Shown here in pieces: positions 20,479-30,067 of a DNA stretch of 64,000 nt; positions within the stretch are counted from its first letter, which is position 1, and every line of letters starts with the position of its first letter. The position numbers and the translations under genes were made by a program. Source of the stretch: an uncultured Steroidobacter sp. (lineage in GTDB: Bacteria; Pseudomonadota; Gammaproteobacteria; Steroidobacterales; Steroidobacteraceae). The notes beneath the pieces are model-generated. The model ran no database searches and was not told the DNA's origin. It saw nothing but the letters and a program-made list of their open reading frames with translations. The stretch covers positions 1-64,000 of the forward strand of contig NZ_CALFXI010000053.1 in the NCBI RefSeq assembly GCF_937958065.1, in the 5' to 3' direction.

Positions 20479-21235
20479 CTGGCCCAGACGACGCTTCCTG
20501 CGCCAACTCGTTATGGCGAGCGGCGGCGTTTTGCTGAGCGCGTGCGACGCGGCCTCCCGCAATCCGCACGTCACGAAAGTGTTGAGCATCGGCGAGTTCT
20601 TGAGCCAGCACGTCCAGCACGCCGTCACTTCGCGAACGGCCCTCGCGCAGGAATTCACCGAGGCGGACCTATCCCCCGAGTTTCGAAGCAACGGCACTGA
20701 CTATCCCGACAGCGCGGAATATCGTGCGCTCGCGATGAACGGATTCGTCGACTGGCGGCTGCGCGTCGATGGCCTGGTGGAGCGCCCGGTGGAGCTCTCG
20801 CTCGATCAATTGCGCGCGATGCGCAGCCGCACGCAAATCACACGCCACGATTGCGTCGAAGGCTGGAGCGCGATCGGCAAGTGGACCGGCACGCCCTTGA
20901 GCGAAGTCCTCGCCCTCGTCCACCCTCTGGCCGACGCCCGCTACGTCATGTTCTACAGCGCCGATCCCATGGACGACTGGGGAACCAGGTACTACGAAAG
21001 CATCGACATGGAGGACGCGTACCATCCTCAAACCATTCTCGCCTACGCGCTGAACGACGCGACGTTGCCGATCCCGAACGGCGCGCCGCTACGTCTGCGG
21101 CTCGAACGTCAGCTCGGTTACAAAATGGCGAAATACCTCATGCACATCGAGCTGGTGGACAGCTTCGCGCGCATCCACGGCGGCAAAGGTGGCTACTGGG
21201 AAGATGAGGGTTATGAATGGTACGCCGGCATCTGA
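20465..21235 (+). CDS. Sulfite-oxidase-fold molybdopterin oxidoreductase, Tat lipoprotein
   Basis: A 256-residue periplasmic molybdoenzyme. The N-terminus has a twin-arginine signal (RRRFLRQLVMASGG) ending in a lipobox LSAC, so it should be Tat-exported and lipid-anchored. The Mo-binding Cys is in TRHDCVEGWSAIGKWTG; FYSADPMDDW, LPIPNGAPLRLR and LGYKMAKYL are hallmarks of the sulfite oxidase/MsrP fold. The adjacent cytochrome b is the probable electron partner. The substrate is unknown; MsrP-type methionine sulfoxide repair and sulfite oxidation are the family precedents. Confidence 0.9.
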   Translation: MSNADWPRRRFLRQLVMASGGVLLSACDAASRNPHVTKVLSIGEFLSQHVQHAVTSRTALAQEFTEADLSPEFRSNGTDYPDSAEYRALAMNGFVDWRLRVDGLVERPVELSLDQLRAMRSRTQITRHDCVEGWSAIGKWTGTPLSEVLALVHPLADARYVMFYSADPMDDWGTRYYESIDMEDAYHPQTILAYALNDATLPIPNGAPLRLRLERQLGYKMAKYLMHIELVDSFARIHGGKGGYWEDEGYEWYAGI

Positions 21236-21262
21236 AGCATGCTCGGAAAAGCGCTGGTAGCG

Positions 21263-22189
21263 TCAATTCGATGCTGATTTCGAACCAGCGCGCCGCGCGC
21301 GCAGCACGAGGTCCGTGATCGCGTTGAACACGAGCTCTGGTTCATCGAGCTGAATATTGTGGCCAGCTTTCTGCGCAACGATGTGCTTGCTGTCAGTGGA
21401 CAGCCGGGCGAGCTCGCGCTGCAGCTGCTGATGCATCGGCTCGATCACCAGCTGCCACTCGTGCGGTAACGGGTTGCGGTCGCTGGGCGGTTGCGGCGCG
21501 GCCGTGAGGACGATCAAGGGAATGCCGCCCACAGTCATGTTGTTCACGAACTCCCTTCCATTCCGATCGAAGTCGAACCATTCCCCTCCCATGGCCGCTC
21601 TGTCTGGACCATCGCGAAAGCCGCGCATTACGTCCGACTCGTCCTCGCTTCGCGCTGGCAGCACGGCATTGATCCGTTGCCGTTGCTGAGGGTGCGAGGA
21701 ATCCACCAGCACGAGCCCAACGACCTCATCACGATAGCGATTCGCAAAGGCGATAGCGTTCATGCCGCCGAGCGACTGGCCGGCGAGCACGTACGGAGAA
21801 TGGATGCGTTCTCGATCGAGCAGCGAGTGCAGTTCATCCGCGACATCGAAGCTGGTTCGTGGGCGCTCCGCCTTACTACTGCGCCCCAGTCCGATCCGGT
21901 CATAGACGCAAATACGCGTCAGCGACGCGATTCGCGGAGCAAGTGCTGCCCATCCCACCGGCTGCTTCCAAGAAAACACGGTCTCGACCGAGATCCCGCC
22001 CCCTTGTTCGATGATTACCGTCGGACTGCCGGCGCCCTGGCAGTGGTAGCGCAGCGTCTTGCCTTCGATATCGACACTCTGGAATCCAGCCGTCGGGCTT
22101 GCCGCCGGAACGCTTGCCAAAGGCGGCTGCTGGCCAGCGAGCACCAACGGTGAGATGAAAGAAGCCAGAATCGTAATTGGCCAGCGCAT
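21263..22189 (-). CDS. Secreted alpha/beta hydrolase
   Basis: A 308-residue hydrolase with a signal peptide (MRWPITILASFISPLVLAGQ). The nucleophile Ser is in VLAGQSLGGMNAI, an oxyanion region in IEQGGG, the acid probably in LIVLTAAPQ or nearby, and the His in KAGHNIQLDEP. The frame is open for 52 more codons upstream, but the ATG at 22189 is chosen because it starts the signal peptide and has GGGGAA just before it. Ester or lactone hydrolysis is likely; the substrate is unknown. Confidence 0.85.
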   Translation of the reverse strand: MRWPITILASFISPLVLAGQQPPLASVPAASPTAGFQSVDIEGKTLRYHCQGAGSPTVIIEQGGGISVETVFSWKQPVGWAALAPRIASLTRICVYDRIGLGRSSKAERPRTSFDVADELHSLLDRERIHSPYVLAGQSLGGMNAIAFANRYRDEVVGLVLVDSSHPQQRQRINAVLPARSEDESDVMRGFRDGPDRAAMGGEWFDFDRNGREFVNNMTVGGIPLIVLTAAPQPPSDRNPLPHEWQLVIEPMHQQLQRELARLSTDSKHIVAQKAGHNIQLDEPELVFNAITDLVLRARRAGSKSASN

Positions 22190-22356
22190 GCGTTCCCCAA
22201 TGCGTCCTGCCTGCATGATAGGACCACTGCCTGGTGAGAGTCGATCTGCGTGTCTTCGCGAGCAGGATGCCATCGAGTGCCCGCGCCGTTGGCGGTCCAG
22301 GCCCTCGCTCGTAGTGTTAGATAGAACCATCGGCTGTCGGGCCAACCACCGACCGG

Positions 22357-22803
22357 GTGGGCTTTCCTAAAGACTATCCGACCCGCTTCAAAGTGCTCGG
22401 CGTCATCGTGAACGAGAAGGAACTGCGGGTGAGCACCGTTTATGGCAACGAGCAAGCCGCCATCGTCACCAGCCGCGACAAGCTGCCGTATCCACAAGGT
22501 TCGATCATCCTCATGGAATTCAGCGACGCACTCAGGGATGCGAACAATCAGGTCGTGCGTGATGCAAACGGCTCGCTGCAAAAGGGCTCGGTGACGCGGG
22601 TCGATGTCATGAAACGCGGCAAGGATTTCGGGAGAGCCTACGGCGCGAACCGCTCGGGAGAGTGGGAATTCGCGGGCTACCGCTTGGACGGCAGCTACAC
22701 GACCCCGCCCGAAACATCGGTCCAATGCGCGGCGTGTCATCGCAAGGCGGGGCCAGAGAACGATTTTGTGTTTCGCATGAAGTCCGCGCCGGCTCGCATG
22801 TAG
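22357..22803 (+). CDS. Cytochrome P460 family protein apparently lacking its signal peptide
   Basis: A 148-residue protein with the full P460 core: FPKDYPTRFKVLG, VYGNEQAA, PYPQGSIILMEF, VDVMKRGKDFG, GEWEFAGYRLDGS and the haem-attachment CAACH near the C-terminus. These haem proteins are assembled in the periplasm. No signal peptide precedes: the frame opens after a stop at 22318, and only about 12 non-hydrophobic codons precede the GTG used here. Other frames upstream hold no leader either. Either the gene is 5'-truncated (nonfunctional) or the product stays in the cytosol without haem c. Confidence 0.7.
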   Translation: MGFPKDYPTRFKVLGVIVNEKELRVSTVYGNEQAAIVTSRDKLPYPQGSIILMEFSDALRDANNQVVRDANGSLQKGSVTRVDVMKRGKDFGRAYGANRSGEWEFAGYRLDGSYTTPPETSVQCAACHRKAGPENDFVFRMKSAPARM

Positions 22804-22990
22804 GTACCCCAGCTTCCGACCGCGGAATCACTCGAACGTAACTCGGCGCTGCAACGTCGATCATTGAGCAGCAAACTGCACGCGCCACTTTTTGCTTATG
22901 GAATCAGCTACGTCGCTGCACGTATGCTGCTGCCGCGGACATGACCCGCCCGCACTGGACTGTTTGATTCGTCCGAACGGAGGTCTGCCC

Positions 22991-24364
22991 GTGAACCTCG
23001 GCTTTGAGACGTGTGGTAACGCAACACTCGTCGTCTATGACGGTGGAATCCCGGTGCTCGTCACCGATCCCTGGATCGAAGGAGCACAATACTTCGGCTC
23101 GTGGGTACTGCCGTATCGCTTCACTGCGCAGCAGCTGGAGGCGTTTGCATCGACCACCCATGTCTGGGTTTCGCACGGTCATCCCGATCATCTCAATCTG
23201 GATTCGTTGTCGGCCTTTCGAGGCAAGACGCTGCTGGTGCCGCAGCACCATGGCAGGCGGATTCTTCGCGATCTGAGCGCCGCCGGTTACCTTGCTCACG
23301 AGCTCGCGGACAACCGCTGGCTGCAAATCTCGCCCAAGGTAAAGATCCTGTGCTTTGCGGATTGGAATCAGGATGCCGCGCTGCTCATCGCGCTCGGACA
23401 GGAATGCCTCATCATCAATCTGAACGATGGCTCGGCGCTCGGCACGCGGGCCAAGCTGCTGGCGCACGCGAAGCCGTTCAAACGCCGGTTCGTGTTCAAG
23501 CTGTTCAGCTACGGCACGGCCGACATGATCAATTTCTTCACCGAAGACGGGCAGCGAATCGAGCCGCTGCAGGGCGAGAGCAAGCCGCTGGGATATTGCT
23601 ATAGCAAGTTGCTGAGAAGCTGGGACGCCACGCATACCGCCCCGTTCTCCTGCCATCACGTTTTTGGGCGGACCGACTCGCGCTGGGCGGAGGCTTATGA
23701 AACCCCGCTCGAGGCTCACGGCCATTGCTTCAAGCGGGAACGCGGGACGTTCATCCCCGGCTACTTTTCATACGATGTCGCCGCCGATCGCATTACACCT
23801 ACGCCGATGGAGGCACTGCCGAGAGTATTCCGCGAGCCCGCGGAATTCGGGGACAACTGGTCCGACCCGCTCGAGCAGGAGGACGTGCGCTCGCTGCGCA
23901 CGTACTTCAACAAGTTCGAGCATCTCCGGCAGAAGTTCCAGTTCGTCAACCTGCGAGTCGGCGGTCGGGATCATTTCGTGGATCTGGGCGGGCCGAAAGA
24001 TCGCGGCATCACTTTCGAAGCGCCGCGCCACTCGCTGATGACGGCCATCCAATACGAAATATTCGACGACCTGCTGATCGGCAATTTCATGAAGACCGTG
24101 CTGCATGGTGGAGTGCGCAAGCTCTACCCGGACTTCACGCCCTATGTCGCCAAGTATGGCGATAACGGGCGCGCGTTCAGCCTCAGCGAGCTGCAGGAAT
24201 ATTTTCGGTTCTACCGCAAGGCCTCTGGTTTTCAGGGCTGGCTGGATCAGGTGCGCCTGGACTCCTCCCGCCAATTGCGTCGCAAGGTGCTCGCCAGGTT
24301 CAATGCGACGACTCCCGCCCTCTACCGTATCGCACGCCACGGTTACCGACGCTTCCTCGCCTGA
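22991..24364 (+). CDS. MBL-fold metallo-hydrolase
   Basis: A 457-residue protein with an N-terminal metallo-beta-lactamase fold: metal-binding HGHPDH in THVWVSHGHPDHLNLDSL, ADWNQDAALLI as a later strand, and a long C-terminal region (about 200-457) rich in aromatic residues. It resembles the large MBL proteins related to CMP-sialate hydroxylase and UlaG more than beta-lactamases. The GTG at 22991 with GGAGGT six bases upstream sets the start; the 33 codons open before it are Cys-rich and not conserved-looking. No signal peptide. The substrate is unknown. Confidence 0.85.
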   Translation: MNLGFETCGNATLVVYDGGIPVLVTDPWIEGAQYFGSWVLPYRFTAQQLEAFASTTHVWVSHGHPDHLNLDSLSAFRGKTLLVPQHHGRRILRDLSAAGYLAHELADNRWLQISPKVKILCFADWNQDAALLIALGQECLIINLNDGSALGTRAKLLAHAKPFKRRFVFKLFSYGTADMINFFTEDGQRIEPLQGESKPLGYCYSKLLRSWDATHTAPFSCHHVFGRTDSRWAEAYETPLEAHGHCFKRERGTFIPGYFSYDVAADRITPTPMEALPRVFREPAEFGDNWSDPLEQEDVRSLRTYFNKFEHLRQKFQFVNLRVGGRDHFVDLGGPKDRGITFEAPRHSLMTAIQYEIFDDLLIGNFMKTVLHGGVRKLYPDFTPYVAKYGDNGRAFSLSELQEYFRFYRKASGFQGWLDQVRLDSSRQLRRKVLARFNATTPALYRIARHGYRRFLA

Positions 24365-24400
24365 GAAATGCGAGATACCGACACCCGCCGACACGTCGCC

Positions 24401-25972
24401 TCACTCGGCGACTTTCGCCCCATCCACTCGGAAACGAAGATATGGCAGCTGCGCCTGACCGATGCTGTTGATGCCGGTGTGTGCGGCCGCTTGCTCGCCC
24501 GGCTTCACCGCCGAACGAAACACCACGGGCTGTCCTTGCTGCACGATCCGACCGCCGGCGTCGACGAGCACCGGCGTGACCTGAATTCCGACCAGCGGCG
24601 CCGGCGCGCGGTTCTGGATCACGACCACGACTCGGCCCTGGGGATCGAGCTGTCCTTGCGTGGCCACGTAGCTGCCCGGATTCTGCGGCAGATCCATGCG
24701 CACGAACTCGGCGGCCGCGCGTTGTCCGATCTGACTTTGCGAGCCGGCGGCGGCCCTGAATAGTTCCATGGCTTTGGCACGATCGCCGCGATCGCGCGCG
24801 ATGGTACCCAGGTAATACGCCGCGGGCGCCGTGGGCAACAATTCGGCGCTCTTCGTCAACCATTCCTCGGCGCGGGCCTTGTTGCCCGTTTGATATTGAG
24901 CCACCCCCGCCCCGAGATACGAGCCGAAATAGTCCGAGTTCAGATCGATGGCCTTCTGATAGTGCGGCAAGGCCTCCTCGGGTTTCTTCTGGGCCAGTTT
25001 CATCTCGCCCAGGAACGCATGGAACCGCCCTTCGCGCGGCTCGATCTTGATGGCCTCCTGGATCAGCGACTCCGCCTGGGTGTATTCCTTCTTGCGGGCC
25101 GCGACCATCGCCTGCTCGAACTTGTCGTAGGCCGGCTCGATCTTCTTGAAGGGTTGCAAGCGCGCTTCATAGCGCTCCTTGCCCAGATCGCCGCCGGCCC
25201 CGAGTCGAGCAGCGGTCGCTTTGTTCTTCTCGACGCGCTCCTCCGAGGGCGGATGCGAGGCGAACAGACCTTCGATGAAGCTCTGGCTCTTGGCGCCGCT
25301 CTGCTGCGACAGGCGCACGAATGTTTCCTGCAAGGTGATCGCGCCCTGCACGTCGTAGCCGGCCAGCTTCATGTACTTCATGCCGTACTCATCGCTCTCC
25401 AGCTCCTGGTCGCGACCGTACTTCTGCTGGATCATCTGGGCACCGAGGCCGGCGCCTTGCACGGCGAGATTGGCGACGGACGCATCGACATCGCTGATCG
25501 CGGCGCCGATCTGGGCCGCGGCGAGACCCACTTGCATGATGGTGCCGCGTTCCTGCGCCTTGGCACCGTGTCTTGCGGCGGCGTGCACGATTTCATGACC
25601 GAGCACGGCTGCCAGCTCCGCCTCGTTCTTCAGCTCCGAGAGCAGACCGACGTTGACCGCGATCTTGCCGCCCGGCAACGCCCAGGCATTCGGCACCGGA
25701 TTGTTCAGCACCACGAATTCATAGGGCAGCGGCCGATCCGACACGGCCGCCAGCTTCTGGCCTACTTCGTTGATGTAGACCGTAAGATCCGGCAGCACGT
25801 CGAACTCGCCGCCCTCGCTCTGCTGGGTCGGCGCGTAATTCTGCTCCCCGATCTTGATCTCCTGTGCCTCGGAGACGAATTGAAGCTCTCTCTTGCCCGT
25901 CACCGGGTTGACGCCGCACGCGCTCAACAGCAGCGCGAGCAAGGGTAAGCACAGCAGCTTTGCTTTACGCAT
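24401..25972 (-). CDS. M48 family metalloprotease lipoprotein with TPR repeats
   Basis: A 523-residue periplasmic lipoprotein: signal and lipobox LLLSAC with Cys near residue 19, then VNPVTGKRELQFVSE as in BepA/LoiP-type proteases. The zinc site is HEIVH (about residues 126-130, in LGHEIVHAAARHGA) with a third ligand in ELESDEYG near 190. About 270-395 is a TPR region (tandem helices with EALPHYQKAIDLN); the C-terminal 90 residues form a beta-rich domain. Such proteases handle misfolded outer-membrane proteins. It is a single gene, convergent with the MBL gene. Confidence 0.92.
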   Translation of the reverse strand: MRKAKLLCLPLLALLLSACGVNPVTGKRELQFVSEAQEIKIGEQNYAPTQQSEGGEFDVLPDLTVYINEVGQKLAAVSDRPLPYEFVVLNNPVPNAWALPGGKIAVNVGLLSELKNEAELAAVLGHEIVHAAARHGAKAQERGTIMQVGLAAAQIGAAISDVDASVANLAVQGAGLGAQMIQQKYGRDQELESDEYGMKYMKLAGYDVQGAITLQETFVRLSQQSGAKSQSFIEGLFASHPPSEERVEKNKATAARLGAGGDLGKERYEARLQPFKKIEPAYDKFEQAMVAARKKEYTQAESLIQEAIKIEPREGRFHAFLGEMKLAQKKPEEALPHYQKAIDLNSDYFGSYLGAGVAQYQTGNKARAEEWLTKSAELLPTAPAAYYLGTIARDRGDRAKAMELFRAAAGSQSQIGQRAAAEFVRMDLPQNPGSYVATQGQLDPQGRVVVVIQNRAPAPLVGIQVTPVLVDAGGRIVQQGQPVVFRSAVKPGEQAAAHTGINSIGQAQLPYLRFRVDGAKVAE

Positions 25973-26065
25973 CGGGATTCCGCCGGTTCAGTGACAGTGG
26001 AAGATTCTACGGCCCTCCTCTTGCAAGAGCGATCAGTGCGGTCGATTGGTTCCCGAGACTGCCCG

Positions 26066-26088
26066 GAGGGCGCCTAACCGGCGCCCTC
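26066..26088 (-). terminator. Hairpin at the end of the GH43 gene
   Basis: A perfect 9-bp stem (GAGGGCGCC at 26066-26074, GGCGCCCTC at 26080-26088) overlaps the stop codon of the GH43 gene. No strong T-run follows. Confidence 0.5.
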
Positions 26089-29000
26089 GGCATACAACTG
26101 GCTGACGACCTCCGCGTTCACCGGCTCGTCATATATCCTGAGCTGATCGACCAGGCCCGTGTACGGCGCGTCCCAAAGGTTGACCCCGATGGCGAACTGC
26201 CGTTGAGCGGCGGGCGTGAACACATCCGGAAACCCGGTCATCGTGTTGACCAGCGCCCCATTCAGGTACAGCCGCAACGTGCCGTGGTCGACCGACATCA
26301 CCAGGTGCGACCAGGCGCCAACCGGGATGGGCGTGTTGAACGAGCCGTCGAACCATGCGGTCCCCGACCACAGCATCGTTGGCTGCGTGGCTCCCGGCCC
26401 GCGCGGCACGAGACTGATCCAGCTCGTCGGGCTCGCCCAGCCGAAGAACGCGGCGGTGAACTGCGAAGCCACGCTCGGCTGCAGCCATATCGCGATCGAG
26501 TAGCTGTGATCATGGATCAGCTCATCCGGCAGGCGCACGCCGGAGGCGCCATCCAGCGCCAACGCACTGCCCACCGCGCCGGGTGCAAACGACACCATCC
26601 CGCCCGGCTGATCCGCACGCGGGCCGATCACCACCCCCGGACCGAACACACCGCGCGATGCGCTGAGATCGTTCTCGAAGTCATACGCGGCGATGGGCTG
26701 CGAGGGCGCGAGCGAACGGACCGTCACCTGGAACGTCCTGGTCGTCTGCATGCCGTTCAAGGTGAGCGTCGCCGTCAACGTGACGTTCACATCGGGCGAA
26801 TCGCGGCCGGGACGCGTCACTCGACCCGTCGGGCTGAGCACCGTCGGATGTGACGATTCCCAACTCACGACCGACGCATAAGGCCCCGTGCGCGGCAACT
26901 GAAGGTCGGACTGCACGGCACTCACGTCGCCGAGATCCAGAATTTGTGCCGCGGACTGCAGCAGTTGCGGACCGCTCAGCTGATCGATGTCGAGCCCACG
27001 GATCTCTGCGGCGGACAAGCTCGCTTCATAGATCTTCAGCTCGTCGATCAAGCCGTTGAACGGCAGATCCCAGTAGTTCACCCCGAGCGCAAATTTGCCC
27101 CGGCGAGTGCTGAAGAAATCGGCGAGCGTGCCCGCGCCGAACTTGCGCACGCCATTGAGATACACCGACACCACGCCGCGATTCACCGAGAAGGCCACGT
27201 GCGTCCAGGCATTCTCCGAGATGCGTTCACCCGCGCTGCCATCGAACCACGCCTCGCTACCGCTCCAGAGCATGGTGTTGCCGTCCCAGGCGTGCGGTAC
27301 CAGGCTGATCCAACGATTCGAGAACGGCACACCCGCCGCATCGACTTGCTCATCGACCGCGCCGAAGAAGGCCGTCGAGAACTGCGATAGTGCGCGCGGG
27401 TTCGCCCAGAACGAAACGGTGTACTCGTAGTTGTCGATCACGCCGTCGGGCAACAACACTCCCGAGGCACCTTCGAGACTCACGGCCTGCCCTTGCTGAC
27501 CCGGTGCGAAGCTCACCGAGCCCAGATTCCAGATGCGATCGCCGGTCGCGGTCGCCGCGGTGAAACGGCCGAGTTGCTCGTCCAAGGTGTTTTCGAAGCT
27601 GAACTGCGCGACGCGGTTGAATGGCAGGCGCGCCGGCACGGTGACCTGGAATTGACGCACGGTGGTCACGCCATTCAAGGTCATCGACGCGGTGAGCGTG
27701 ACGACCCGATCGCCCTCGCCCACGTTCGGCCGGGTGACCGTGCCATCGGCGTCGATCACGGACGGATCGCTCGATGACCACGCAATGGTCGTGCCGCGCG
27801 TGCCCCGGGTTGGCAGGTCGAGTGTGCCGGCCTTGATGGTGTCGGGCAGCGTCAGGCTCTCGGCCACGTCCTTCAACGCCTGCCGTGTCGTGCGTTTCTC
27901 GAGCTTCGATCCCCAGATGGAGACGCCCTTTCTGGAGAGCGCCGTGAACACCGGCACGAGCTTGTTCGCCGCCTCGTTCCACTGCCACGCCAGCCGCCCC
28001 TCATAGACGTCGTCACTGCCATCGAGCTGGATGCTGATGCGATTGGGATCGGCGAAATAGCGTCGATACTGTCCCGTCACCTCGCCGGTGATGGTGTAGT
28101 CGGCATTCAACGAAATGTAGACCGATTGCTTCGCCTCGCGGTTGATGTCCTTGCCCAGGTTGATGAACCTGTAATCGCCGAGCGCATCGTTGGCGTCGAC
28201 GATATTCTGACCTTTGATTGGCACGTAGCGATGCGGCGAGGCGACCAGCCAGCCGTCCGCATTCACAAACATCTCGTGTACGCGAATCGAATGAGCCTCG
28301 CCGCGGTTCGGAAAACGCGTGTGCGTGATCAGGAAATGTTTCTTGGTCGCCGCATCGTAGTACGCCGAGTTGTGGCCGGGCGAGAGGTAGCCCCGCGAGC
28401 TCTCGCGATCCCCGGGGGTTGCCGCGAAGTTGAAGCCGCCCATCAGCTTCACGCCATAGGGGGCGATGCTGTCCCAGTTGCCGCGCGCACCCGCCATGTC
28501 TCGACCTTCAGCGTCGAGATATGGCCCGTCGGGATTGCGGGATCGAGCGATACGGATGTTGTAGCCATCGGTGGAAACGAAGCCACCGAACGAAGTGAAG
28601 AGGTAGTAATAATTCGACTCCGGGCTGTACAGAATGTAGCTGCCTTCGATGGCGCTGTGATCGCCACCGGCAAGGTGCTTGCCATAGCCCTGTCCAGGCA
28701 GGGGTTTGCCCGTTTTTTCATCCAGTCGCAGAATGAAAATGCCTCCGGAGTACGAGCCGTAGGTCATCCACAACCTGCCCTGCCTGTCGTAGAAGACATC
28801 CGGATCGATGGTGTTCGGATGGATGGTCGGGTCGTAGCTCGTGATGCCTTCCGGCCCATAGCCCGCCGCGATTTCCGCAGCGGACATGCCCGAGCGCAGG
28901 AAAATGCCCTGATTCGCGTACGGACCTTCGATGCGATCCGAGGTCGCGACACCAAGATACGAGCGCGGCCCCGTGCATTCTCCCTCGGGTGGAATGCCGC

Positions 29001-29361
29001 AGAAGCTGTAGTAGAAGTGATATTTCCCGTTTTTCAGTTTGATGACGTCGGCAGCCCAGGAACCGGGCACACCCGTCCACGAGGTGCCATCGGCGGGAAT
29101 CGTGCTCCACAACGGATTGGTCGCGTCGACGCCGTTCGCGACGAACTGCCAGTTCATCAGATCGGTGCTGCGCGCCGCCGCCAGATGCGAGCCGAACACA
29201 TAGAAGCTGCCGTCGTCGGCGCGAATCACCGATGGATCGTGCACCGGCAGGTCATTGTGAGTGATGGCATTGGGATCGACCGTTGGGTCCGGCGCATCCA
29301 ACAGACAGCCGCCCACGATCAGCAGCACGCCCGTGGCGAGCGCCGTTCTTATCGACTTCAT
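26074..29361 (-). CDS. GH43 arabinanase-like lipoprotein with duplicated Ig-like and LamG modules
   Basis: A 1095-residue surface or periplasmic lipoprotein (lipobox IVGGC, Cys19). Residues 35-490 are a five-bladed GH43 domain: general base Asp42 in PVHDPSVIRA, the modulator Asp in TIDPDVFYD and the acid Glu in SAIEGSYILY. This is the arabinan endo-1,5-alpha-L-arabinosidase arrangement. Two copies of an Ig-like domain (about 495-580 and 805-885, each with W.SS.P.V....G.VTRP) and a LamG-like domain (583-790 and 888-1095) follow in alternation. GGGGGAA before the ATG at 29361 fixes the start. The gene stands alone. Expected role: cleavage of arabinan-type pectic side chains. Confidence 0.9.
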   Translation of the reverse strand: MKSIRTALATGVLLIVGGCLLDAPDPTVDPNAITHNDLPVHDPSVIRADDGSFYVFGSHLAAARSTDLMNWQFVANGVDATNPLWSTIPADGTSWTGVPGSWAADVIKLKNGKYHFYYSFCGIPPEGECTGPRSYLGVATSDRIEGPYANQGIFLRSGMSAAEIAAGYGPEGITSYDPTIHPNTIDPDVFYDRQGRLWMTYGSYSGGIFILRLDEKTGKPLPGQGYGKHLAGGDHSAIEGSYILYSPESNYYYLFTSFGGFVSTDGYNIRIARSRNPDGPYLDAEGRDMAGARGNWDSIAPYGVKLMGGFNFAATPGDRESSRGYLSPGHNSAYYDAATKKHFLITHTRFPNRGEAHSIRVHEMFVNADGWLVASPHRYVPIKGQNIVDANDALGDYRFINLGKDINREAKQSVYISLNADYTITGEVTGQYRRYFADPNRISIQLDGSDDVYEGRLAWQWNEAANKLVPVFTALSRKGVSIWGSKLEKRTTRQALKDVAESLTLPDTIKAGTLDLPTRGTRGTTIAWSSSDPSVIDADGTVTRPNVGEGDRVVTLTASMTLNGVTTVRQFQVTVPARLPFNRVAQFSFENTLDEQLGRFTAATATGDRIWNLGSVSFAPGQQGQAVSLEGASGVLLPDGVIDNYEYTVSFWANPRALSQFSTAFFGAVDEQVDAAGVPFSNRWISLVPHAWDGNTMLWSGSEAWFDGSAGERISENAWTHVAFSVNRGVVSVYLNGVRKFGAGTLADFFSTRRGKFALGVNYWDLPFNGLIDELKIYEASLSAAEIRGLDIDQLSGPQLLQSAAQILDLGDVSAVQSDLQLPRTGPYASVVSWESSHPTVLSPTGRVTRPGRDSPDVNVTLTATLTLNGMQTTRTFQVTVRSLAPSQPIAAYDFENDLSASRGVFGPGVVIGPRADQPGGMVSFAPGAVGSALALDGASGVRLPDELIHDHSYSIAIWLQPSVASQFTAAFFGWASPTSWISLVPRGPGATQPTMLWSGTAWFDGSFNTPIPVGAWSHLVMSVDHGTLRLYLNGALVNTMTGFPDVFTPAAQRQFAIGVNLWDAPYTGLVDQLRIYDEPVNAEVVSQLYAEGAG

Positions 29362-29514
29362 TGTTTGATTCCCCCGTCTGGTGCCTGATTTATAACTCAG
29401 ACAAATCATTGATGGCAACAGCTCTCGCCGCCACCGGGCTGCGCACGGCCGGAACGATCCATCGCGGTGGGCGTTGGGTCCATGGCGGGCGCGATAACTT
29501 TCGGGGGAACAGCC

Positions 29515-30063
29515 ATGGCACCTTCGATTGGCAGTGCAGCGATCGTGACGGCTTTGTTCAAGAACGCCGCGGACGTGGAGCGTGCGTATCACGCCGCGTT
29601 ATCGCGCGGCTATGACCGGGACGACATCAACCTGGTGCTGTCCGAAGAAACCCGCCACAAACATTTCAACGTCGATCAGGTGGAAAGCGACCTTGCGGAC
29701 AAGGCGGCCGAGAGCACGGAAAAGAAACACCCGGCCGCGGCCAAGATCGGTGGGCCGGTAGGCGGCACGGCGGCAACCATCGCCCCTGCCCTCGCCGCCA
29801 TTGGCTCGGCCGCGTTGCTTCCCGGCCTGGTGCTCGCTGGCCCGATTGCTATTGCTTTAGCCGCCGGCGGCGCGGTGGCGATCGCGGGTGGACTGGTTAC
29901 TGTGCTGACGAACTGGGGCATACCCCAGAAACGCGTGGAAGAATACGAATCGGAGATTCGTCAGGGCGGAGTGTTGATCGGCGTCAAAGCGCGCAACGAC
30001 GCCGACACGGCCTACCTGCAAAACGCCTGGCAAGCCGCGGGCGGCGCCCTGATTCACGCTTGA
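29515..30063 (+). CDS. Glycine-zipper membrane-associated protein, putative stress protein
   Basis: A 182-residue protein. The N-terminal 60 residues (ALFKNAADVERAYHAALSRGYDRDDINLVLS) resemble general-stress-protein domains of the YflT type. The middle (about 90-150) is a long Ala/Gly hydrophobic segment with glycine-zipper spacing, likely two membrane passes; the C-terminus is hydrophilic. GGGGGA before the ATG at 29515 decides the start over an upstream ATG at 29482. It diverges from the GH43 gene. Function is not known. Confidence 0.8.
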   Translation: MAPSIGSAAIVTALFKNAADVERAYHAALSRGYDRDDINLVLSEETRHKHFNVDQVESDLADKAAESTEKKHPAAAKIGGPVGGTAATIAPALAAIGSAALLPGLVLAGPIAIALAAGGAVAIAGGLVTVLTNWGIPQKRVEEYESEIRQGGVLIGVKARNDADTAYLQNAWQAAGGALIHA

Positions 30064-30067
30064 TCGG

